Of a stretch of DNA of 29,836 nucleotides, positions 8,063 through 15,167 are shown piece by piece (the first letter of the stretch is position 1; every line of letters begins with the position of its first letter). Location of the stretch: positions 1 to 29,836 of IMG/VR virus record IMGVR_UViG_3300025168_000428; one strand, 5' to 3'. Below the pieces are notes generated by a model. It worked only from the letters and a program-made list of their open reading frames with translations, searched no databases and was not told the DNA's origin. Source of the DNA: a virus. The position numbers and the translations under genes are program-made.

Positions 8063-10926
8063 TGGCTAGAACAAGAACAGAAGAAAGAATGGGAGAAACT
8101 TACGGAGAAGCATCCGAAGGACGTAGCTCAAGAAAAAATCAAGCGACTTCTAATAGAGCGCCATCAGGCGGTGGTGCACCACGTTTACCCAAACAACCTA
8201 AGATAGAACAAATAACTGAGGAGAAGGATACTTCACAGCCAGGTAATGCCGCAGCAAATATTGCAGCAGCATACACACCAAAACCACCAAAAGCTGTAAC
8301 TGAAGCAGAAGTAAAGTCTGAAATAGTAGCAGTATGTTTGAGGGGACAACCAACACCATCACCAATTAAACCATTGGTTATTCCAGCACCAGCAATTTTA
8401 CCACCAACAGTAATTCCAGAAAAATCTACCAAGGATATAGGTGTTCAAACACCAATGCAAATAAGGTCAGAAACAAATTTAAGACCCGACGGAGTAACAG
8501 AAATTCTTGGACCAGGCGGAGTAGTATTGGAAGAAATCGGTGGAGATGGAAGAGTTCTCGTTGACCCAATAAAAGATGTAGGATTTGACCCAAAAGACCC
8601 ACCACCAGCTATTCAAGCACTTAGAGAAGATTTTGCAGAACACGTAGCAACAGGTAAAGATGAGGCAGGAGAAGTATTTGAGGCAAAGCCAGACACAAAG
8701 AAAGCTTTAAAGAAAGCTGGATTAGAAAGATTTATTCCTAAAGTTCCTAAAAAAGTTATTGAATCCACTACTGAAAATGAAGGTGGTCAAAAAGGTGGTA
8801 CGGCAAAAGAAAAAATTATAACCACGACTCAGGCACAAGTAAAATTAACACCAAGAGATTATGTAGCAACAATTACAGAAGTCTTAGATAGTAATCGTGT
8901 TCGTGTTTCGTTATCATATAATGATGGAGTAAATCAATATCAACATAAGGGTGATGATGAAGTAGCAAAGAAATTTAAAAACTTCCGAGTCAATTATATA
9001 AATAATAATATTGAACGATACAAAACCTATATGGTAAAAGATAATCAATATTATTTAATTACAAATGAAGAACTTGGAGCAAGTGGTAAAGAAAGATTTG
9101 TTAAATTAAAACAACCACTACAAGGTACAGATGTAGATGATAAAGTTTTATTTGTAGAAAAAAGACTGCCAGACTATAAGGATATCGTTACATTAAATCC
9201 ATTTGTAGAAGCAGAAGACAGCAGTATATTTTTAAGAATACCAAATTTAAATTCAGTTGATAATCCAATTGACTTTCAAGGAACTAATTATAAAAGTCAC
9301 GATGGGTTGTTAAGTAATAAAGATGATGACGCAAGAGATATTGAAAGATTATTAACATCGGGTAGTTTATTAGATGTTCAACCAAATATTGATTATCAAA
9401 AAACAACAACTGATTTATCAATAGAAAACGATGATACAGGTTTTGGAAACTTTGTTCATTTCTCAAATGCAGAAAGAAGACTTATTAATTTTAAAGAAAA
9501 ATTAACATTGATTGAAAGTCATAGTGCAGCTAGTGCTTCATTAACAACAATATCAAGTTCTGCTAACACAAGATTAGATTTACAAAGAAAGAAACAACGA
9601 GTGATTAATTCGTTTGACCCATATGAACATTATTTATATTTTGAAAGTTCATCTTACGTGAGTTCATCAGACGGACAATTCCACGATACAGCTTGGCCTA
9701 AATCAAATTCATCTTCACCATTTACATTACAATCAACAGGAGATGCTTCAAGTTGGTACAACTCTATGATATCAAGTGCTTCTTCTTATGACCAAGGAAA
9801 TATGAATTCATTGAGAAATTCATTACCATTACACATTAATCAAGATACTGAAAATAATGTATTCTTAGAATTTATGGATATGGTCGGACAACAATTTGAT
9901 GAGATATGGACTTACACAAAATCCATTACGGATGTTAATATAAGGGTAGAAAAGTTATCAGAGGGTATATCAAAAGATGTAGCACAAAATTATGCACGAG
10001 CACTTGGATTAAACTTAACAAGTGGAAATGATTTGGTAAATTTACCTGAATATCTATTGGGTAATGATGTTGATGGAACTTCAGTATTTGAATCACCACA
10101 AGAAGCCGTAACCGAAGAAATTTGGAAAAGGATATTAGCAAACTTACCTTTCTTTATTAAATCAAAAGGAACGGAAAGAGCATTAAAAGGATTATTAAAT
10201 TGTTATGGTATACCGAGTTCAATATTACGAGTAAGAGAATATGGTGGACCAGATAAGGGAACACGAGTTAATTATGAAATTAAAAGAAAGTTTACACGAG
10301 CAACAGACTTTAGGTCTTCTCAATTTGTTAAATCACATTGGAAAACAGCCGCAGACGGACAAGTTCCTGATACGATAGAAGTTAGATTTAGAACACCTAA
10401 ATCACAAGACCAAGTCATATTACAAAAAGATAATGACTTTGCTATTTCATTACAAGACAATGGTTCAACAGATGATTATGGATTTTTAAGATTCGAAATA
10501 AGTGGTTCAGACCAAGTGTATGACCAATTTATAACTTCATCGACATTACCATTTTATAACGATGACTTCTGGTCAGTAATGTTAACAAGAAAAGATACAA
10601 GTGGAAATGAAGTTACCGATGATAAGATATTAAGTCAAAGTATTTATGAATTAACAACAAAACAATATGATTCAACAAGACAAAGAATTTTATACCAATC
10701 AAGTGAAAGTTTACAAACACACACTTCAAGTTTAGCAACTGATGTAAACAACATAACAGGTAGCCAATTAAATGCAGCATACACATCAAGTGGACACATT
10801 TATCTTGGTGGTAGTGGTAGCGCATTTGGTGCTAACACATTTACAGGTTCATTAATGGAGTTTCGTGTGTGGTCAGAACCATTGAGCAGCATACACATCA
10901 AGTGGACACATTTATCTTGGTGGTAG
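8062..10926 (+). CDS. Giant tail/baseplate protein, N-terminal part of a frame-broken gene
   Basis: Encodes 954 residues before a premature stop caused by the 112-bp tandem duplication at 10774-10998. The N-terminus (1-150) is a Pro/Ala/Gly-rich disordered tail. The middle contains beta-rich and Ser-rich stretches. Residues about 687-730 (LPFFIKSKGTERALKGLLNC onward) resemble the helix-rich core of P2 gpI-like tail proteins, which usually follow gpW and gpJ equivalents, as here. Residues about 755-941 form a LamG/concanavalin-like sandwich ending GHIYLGGSGSAFG and GSLMEFRVWSEPL. The last 12 residues are out-of-frame sequence from the duplicated copy. Position and size recall T4 gp7 (about 1030 residues). 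With one repeat copy removed, 8062-12283 is a single 1369-residue frame. Confidence 0.75.
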   Translation: MARTRTEERMGETYGEASEGRSSRKNQATSNRAPSGGGAPRLPKQPKIEQITEEKDTSQPGNAAANIAAAYTPKPPKAVTEAEVKSEIVAVCLRGQPTPSPIKPLVIPAPAILPPTVIPEKSTKDIGVQTPMQIRSETNLRPDGVTEILGPGGVVLEEIGGDGRVLVDPIKDVGFDPKDPPPAIQALREDFAEHVATGKDEAGEVFEAKPDTKKALKKAGLERFIPKVPKKVIESTTENEGGQKGGTAKEKIITTTQAQVKLTPRDYVATITEVLDSNRVRVSLSYNDGVNQYQHKGDDEVAKKFKNFRVNYINNNIERYKTYMVKDNQYYLITNEELGASGKERFVKLKQPLQGTDVDDKVLFVEKRLPDYKDIVTLNPFVEAEDSSIFLRIPNLNSVDNPIDFQGTNYKSHDGLLSNKDDDARDIERLLTSGSLLDVQPNIDYQKTTTDLSIENDDTGFGNFVHFSNAERRLINFKEKLTLIESHSAASASLTTISSSANTRLDLQRKKQRVINSFDPYEHYLYFESSSYVSSSDGQFHDTAWPKSNSSSPFTLQSTGDASSWYNSMISSASSYDQGNMNSLRNSLPLHINQDTENNVFLEFMDMVGQQFDEIWTYTKSITDVNIRVEKLSEGISKDVAQNYARALGLNLTSGNDLVNLPEYLLGNDVDGTSVFESPQEAVTEEIWKRILANLPFFIKSKGTERALKGLLNCYGIPSSILRVREYGGPDKGTRVNYEIKRKFTRATDFRSSQFVKSHWKTAADGQVPDTIEVRFRTPKSQDQVILQKDNDFAISLQDNGSTDDYGFLRFEISGSDQVYDQFITSSTLPFYNDDFWSVMLTRKDTSGNEVTDDKILSQSIYELTTKQYDSTRQRILYQSSESLQTHTSSLATDVNNITGSQLNAAYTSSGHIYLGGSGSAFGANTFTGSLMEFRVWSEPLSSIHIKWTHLSWW

Positions 10927-10998
10927 TGGTAGCGCATTTGGTGCTAACACATTTACAGGTTCATTAATGGAGTTTCGTGTGTGGTCAGAACCATTGAG
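10774..10998 (+). repeat. Exact 112-bp tandem duplication inside the giant tail gene
   Basis: The segment starting GCAGCATACACATCAAGTGG at 10774 is repeated exactly from 10886, with a period of 112 bases and no mismatch that I can find; copy two ends at 10998 (CCATTGAG, then TGCAAG). The flanks differ (T before copy one, A before copy two), so the boundary is sharp with about one base of microhomology. Since 112 is not a multiple of three it shifts the frame and splits the LamG-containing gene. Both copies encode the same final strands of the LamG domain. It may be a real tandem duplication or a short-read assembly artefact. Confidence 0.95.
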
Positions 10999-12283
10999 TG
11001 CAAGTGTATTCAACAATCACGTTAGAGCACCAAAGTCATATAACGGAAATAGTATTTCATCATCATACGATGACTTATTAGTTCGTTATGAATTAAATGA
11101 CAACAAGAATTTACAATCATCACCAACCTTTTCAAACTCTGCACATTTAAAAACATATGAGTTAGGAACTTCTGGTAGTGATGTTAATGGGTTTACGGGT
11201 AATTTCTCAAGAACATTAGTAGACCAAGAAAAATTAAGAGTACCAGATATTGGTGGTGTTCGTAGAAATGCTACGAAAGTTAGAATCGAGGACTCGATTT
11301 TGACAGGAAACTTGAATCGTAATAAACCAGTACAAAAATCATCACAAGATTTTGCACCAATAGATAGTAATAAACTTGGTATTTATTTTGCACCAACTGA
11401 TGTAGTGAACGAAGACATAATGTATAGTGTAGCAGACTTTGACTTTGATGATTTTATTGGTGACCCAAGAGATGAATTTAGAGTAAATTATCCAGAATTA
11501 AGAAGTGTTCGAAGAGAATATTTTAAACGATATACGAATACAAATAACTTCTTTGATTATTTAAGAATACTAAGTTTCTACGACTCAAGTGTATTTACAC
11601 AAGTAAAGAATTTAGTTCCTGCCAGAGCAAAAGCTTCAGTCGGTGTGTTGATTGAACCAACTATTTTAGAAAGAAGTAAACAGATTGTTGGAGATAGACC
11701 TGAATTTGATAATCGTTATTTTGAAAATGCAGGACACTTTGGTGAGGGAATAAAGGTAACAAGATATATAACAGGTTCAGCTGATAATTATTTCGAAACA
11801 AGTGGTGAATACAATACATACAATGGTGAAATTAATTTAAATAATAGTACAGGTTCATCATTAGGATTTTTAAATCAACGCTCTTTAATGGTGTTGGACG
11901 CATTAGACCCACGAAGTGAATTTGGTTCATTATACGCAACAGCAAGTGTTTCTCGAGGAACAAGTAATAAAATATTTACAGAAACATTACAACCAAATTT
12001 AACGGCATCAAGAGCAGCAGAAAATAATCAAGAAGAAGTATTCTTTTATTCAAGTTCATTGAGTGCTTCAATAGGAGAGTCGGTAGCATATAGTTCATCA
12101 TTTATAACAAGTGATTTACAGAGTATTGCATATGATTCACCGCTATTTAGAACATTTTACCTCGGAACAAAACTTACAAGAGATAACACAATAGATGGAA
12201 AAGAACCTATTGAGATTAACCAAGTATCACCAACAACAATAGTGACACAAGATTCAGACATAACTAAACTAAGAACGGATTAA
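10967..12283 (+). pseudogene. C-terminal part of the giant tail/baseplate protein (frame-shifted)
   Basis: The in-frame continuation of the gene starting at 8062, moved to another frame by the 112-bp duplication. The first ATG in this frame, at 10967, lies inside the LamG domain (MEFRVWSEPL, present in both copies), has no ribosome site and is unlikely to be a true start; the frame is open back into copy two at about 10886. The 438 residues complete the LamG domain and continue with the segments FDYLRILSFYDSSVFTQVKN and VPARAKASVGVLIEPTILER, then Ser-rich beta sequence. There are no decayed codons or further stops, so either the break is recent or it is not real. Confidence 0.75.
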
Positions 12284-12288
12284 AACTA

Positions 12289-12360
12289 ATGGAAAATTTA
12301 ACTTTCTTATATTTATTAGAGAACAAGAATAGTTATATAATTTCCACAGGAGCAAAATAA
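12289..12360 (+). CDS. Possible 23-residue micro-ORF upstream of a tail gene
   Basis: The 78-base gap between the giant tail gene and the gene at 12362 is almost filled by ATG...TAA coding 23 residues (MENLTFLYLLENKNSYIIST then GAK). Its last codons contain AGGAG (12348-12352), which is also the likely ribosome site of the next gene. There is no clear ribosome site of its own. It could be a leader peptide or chance. Confidence 0.25.
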   Translation: MENLTFLYLLENKNSYIISTGAK

Positions 12361-12361
12361 A

Positions 12362-13069
12362 ATGGGATTTTTAGACAATACGAGTATAACAGTAGACGCA
12401 ATTTTGACCAAGAAAGGTCGTGAACTTTTGGCAAGAGGGCAGAACGAATTTAAAATAACAAAATTTGCATTAGCAGATGACGAGGTTGATTATAACCTTT
12501 ACGATACAACACACCCAAATGGGTCAAACTTTTATGGGGCAGTGATTGAAAATATGCCTTTATTAGAAGCGTTCGTAGATGAGAATCAGCTAATGAGATA
12601 TAAATTGACAACACTTCCAAAGGAAACAGCAAAACTTCCTATATTGGAATTACCTTCACCTTCATTGACTTTCAATGGAGCAGGACAAACTCAAACCATT
12701 ACACCAAACACTCGTAATGGTATTGATACATCATACATATTCATATTACAGAACGCAGAAATAGCAAATATTTCACCAGTAGGTGTCGCAGTTTCTAGCA
12801 CATCCCAACAAGCTAAACAAATAGCAAAAACGGGTGGAGTTCTTCAAGAAGAGTTTGATACATTTCCAAAAGCTGGTGGAACAACAACTCCAGTATTTAT
12901 GAATGAAGGAGAAAGAAAACGCTCAATCACAATTACTGCTAAGTCAGTTAACTTGATATCAAGGTCAATAACAGCACAAACTTCAACAAATATAACGGTA
13001 GTAGGTAATAATTCAGGTGCACAATTTACCTTACCAATAACCGTTAAAGCAGACCCAAGTAAAGTATAA
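12362..13069 (+). CDS. Tail or fibre structural protein
   Basis: A 235-residue protein. The N-terminal 60 residues (MGFLDNTSITVDAILTKKGR, then a segment ending FALADDEVDYNLYD) resemble the N-terminal attachment domain of phage tail-fibre/collar proteins, in which an 'xLTxxG' helix is followed by a strand carrying 'FALADDE'-like sequence. The C-terminal part is beta-rich, with Thr/Ser/Gln-rich strands and alternating hydrophobics (RSITITAKSVNLISRSITAQ), as in Ig-like or fibre shaft folds. An AGGAG ten bases upstream supports the start. It probably sits between baseplate and fibres; the assignment is by pattern and position. Confidence 0.65.
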   Translation: MGFLDNTSITVDAILTKKGRELLARGQNEFKITKFALADDEVDYNLYDTTHPNGSNFYGAVIENMPLLEAFVDENQLMRYKLTTLPKETAKLPILELPSPSLTFNGAGQTQTITPNTRNGIDTSYIFILQNAEIANISPVGVAVSSTSQQAKQIAKTGGVLQEEFDTFPKAGGTTTPVFMNEGERKRSITITAKSVNLISRSITAQTSTNITVVGNNSGAQFTLPITVKADPSKV

Positions 13070-13079
13070 GGAGTAATTA

Positions 13080-14123
13080 ATGTCAACATTTCAAATATTT
13101 GATAAAGAAAATGATGTAGTTGAAAATCAAAGAACAACTATCTCAAGTGGATTATGGACAGGTGGTTCAGGAACTTTAACCGCAGCATATACACAATCTA
13201 CAAATGGAAATATTACAGGTTCCTTTTTAGATATCTATAACGAAGACCCAAATCTTTCAAGTTCAGCAGAAGTCCAATACGCAGTTGGATATGCACACTT
13301 TGACGGAAGTGGTTCAAGAGGTAACACAACTAAATTAACAACAGGTGGTAGACAATCAAAAGCATTGTATAGTCAATTCAGAAATGTATTGTTAGCACCA
13401 AACACAGATAAGTTTGAATTTACATCTTCACCAACAGCATCAGGCGATAAAGACTTTTACTTTGTTTCGTTCCAAAGAGCAAGACAAAGAGAAAAGATTG
13501 ACCCAGGAAATTGGGAATTACATTTAGCAGGAGCAATGCCAGCAGGTGATACACACGATAGTAAAATTAAATTAATTGATGATAGTGGAGCAGGAGCAAA
13601 TGTTACCGTTAATCAAGGTGGTAGAGTATTTAATGTTGTTAGTGGTTCAGTAGCAGGTGGAGTTAATGTAACAGCAGCAGCTGAAACAGCATTCGGTGCT
13701 TATGGATTATTTTATCCCGACTTAGGATTAATATTATTAAATGCTAAGATGGCTGAATTGAGTGGTGGTTTAGCAGCTAATCCAAGAAGTGCAGATGCAT
13801 TTGACAACAGACCACAAGCATTCTATAACTCAATTGAATCAGGTTCATACTTTGCAGCTCGTAGAGAAGAAGAAATTAGTTCAACGAATTACTTTGTTCG
13901 TGTTAATAACAAGAGATTTAACTTTAGTTCTAATCCAACATTTGCAACAGGTTCGGATGGTTCTTTAACTCAAGCTACTTTCTTTAAAGACCCTAAAACT
14001 TTTATTACACAAGTTGGTCTTTATAATAATGAGAATGAGTTATTGGCAATTGCTAAGTTATCTCAACCTTTACTAAAGTCATATTCAAGGGAAGCTATTA
14101 TTAAAGTGAAACTTGATTTTTAG
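13080..14123 (+). CDS. Tail protein A, shares its C-terminal domain with the next gene
   Basis: A 347-residue beta-rich structural protein with AAGGAG eight bases before the ATG. Gly/Ser/Thr-rich strands run throughout the N-terminal 250 residues. The last 45 residues (PKTFITQVGLYNNENELLAI, then AKLSQPLLKS and IIKVKLDF) match the end of the next protein position by position: 'VTxIGLYxxxNELLAxxKLxxP' then 'VxxD'. This ending resembles the closing segment of tail or fibre proteins in T4-like and jumbo phages. The protein is probably part of the distal tail or fibre. There is no signal peptide and no enzymatic motif. Confidence 0.7.
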   Translation: MSTFQIFDKENDVVENQRTTISSGLWTGGSGTLTAAYTQSTNGNITGSFLDIYNEDPNLSSSAEVQYAVGYAHFDGSGSRGNTTKLTTGGRQSKALYSQFRNVLLAPNTDKFEFTSSPTASGDKDFYFVSFQRARQREKIDPGNWELHLAGAMPAGDTHDSKIKLIDDSGAGANVTVNQGGRVFNVVSGSVAGGVNVTAAAETAFGAYGLFYPDLGLILLNAKMAELSGGLAANPRSADAFDNRPQAFYNSIESGSYFAARREEEISSTNYFVRVNNKRFNFSSNPTFATGSDGSLTQATFFKDPKTFITQVGLYNNENELLAIAKLSQPLLKSYSREAIIKVKLDF

Positions 14124-14132
14124 GACAAAATA

Positions 14133-15116
14133 ATGTTCAAAAATCTTGAATTACAAGAATCAACAGTTAGACCTTTTAAAACTCATAAGAACTTTACATT
14201 TAGTAATAATGATAGTGGAAGTGGAATATGGGGAATAAAAGCTCGTAGTGGTTCTTTATACAATTACATAAGCGCATCAGACGCAGTGACTGAAGTCGTA
14301 TCGGGTTCAGTAACAACACGATATTTTTCATCACCAACTTGGCATATGTTAAATCAAACATTTTATGCTAATCACATAACAGCAAGTTATAATCCAGGAC
14401 TTATAAGTAGAAATTTAAATACATCTGCTTCAATACTAAGTGTTGGTAGAGATTTATTTGGGGAAGAAATAAAACCGGGTAGTCTTGACTTATCGGTAAC
14501 GATTGGTAGTGTAACTTTTGATATTAGAGATGATGGAGATGGTAATCTTTATGATAATGCACACTCTGCAAGTTTCTCAACATTTAAAACAAACAAATTT
14601 ACAAGTGGTAGTACAACTACTACAAATGCAGTAGGTAGTGGTAGTGAAGTCGGTAATATAATGTATGGTCAAGGACTATTAGTCTTTACTGATACAGGTT
14701 CTTACGCTGATGCAGCAACATCACCATTTACTTTAAAGTATCAAGCAACTCATACAATATATGAATATGAGTACCTTGTAAAAGCAAAACCTTTTGAATT
14801 TAATACTTCAACAAATATCAGTTTAACACCTGATAGAAGTGGTAGTATTACAGTAAAAGAGGGTGCGGTTTCAATGTCTAACTTCTTCCCACCAAGTCAT
14901 AATCCAAGTGGTCACGGAACAGGAAGTTATGCAACATTCTATAATGCAGCATCTGAGTCATTACCAATGGTAACTGGTTCAGAATTTAAACCATATGTGA
15001 CAGATATAGGTCTTTATAGTGAAGACAATGAACTATTAGCTCACGGAAAATTAGCAAAACCTATCAGATTAAGTGATGATATCGAGACGACTTTTGTAGT
15101 TCGTTTTGATGTATAA
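14133..15116 (+). CDS. Tail protein B, C-terminal paralogue of tail protein A
   Basis: A 327-residue beta-rich structural protein. It starts MFKNLELQESTVRPFKTHKN and is rich in Ser, Thr and Gly. Its C-terminus (KPYVTDIGLYSEDNELLAHG, then KLAKPIRLSD and FVVRFDV) is clearly homologous by eye to that of the upstream protein, pointing to duplication of an attachment or polymerisation domain on different bodies. It is the last obvious virion gene before the secreted-protein cluster; a 51-base gap follows. Confidence 0.7.
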   Translation: MFKNLELQESTVRPFKTHKNFTFSNNDSGSGIWGIKARSGSLYNYISASDAVTEVVSGSVTTRYFSSPTWHMLNQTFYANHITASYNPGLISRNLNTSASILSVGRDLFGEEIKPGSLDLSVTIGSVTFDIRDDGDGNLYDNAHSASFSTFKTNKFTSGSTTTTNAVGSGSEVGNIMYGQGLLVFTDTGSYADAATSPFTLKYQATHTIYEYEYLVKAKPFEFNTSTNISLTPDRSGSITVKEGAVSMSNFFPPSHNPSGHGTGSYATFYNAASESLPMVTGSEFKPYVTDIGLYSEDNELLAHGKLAKPIRLSDDIETTFVVRFDV

Positions 15117-15167
15117 TCTTTGTAAACTTTATATTTATTATTGAATTGAACCTTAACGGAGAACATA

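Noticed and set aside
8139-8432. Minus-strand open frames opposite structural genes (for example 8139-8432 and 1494-1787)
   Set aside because: They lie wholly inside well-supported + strand genes, lack ribosome sites and have compositions expected of antisense shadows.
8995-9005. Second TATAAATA late-promoter match
   Set aside because: Lies inside the giant tail gene in AT-rich coding sequence, as does one near 28653; likely chance.
10860-10970. Programmed frameshift joining the two tail ORFs
   Set aside because: The frame change is fully explained by the exact 112-bp duplication; there is no need for a slippery site.
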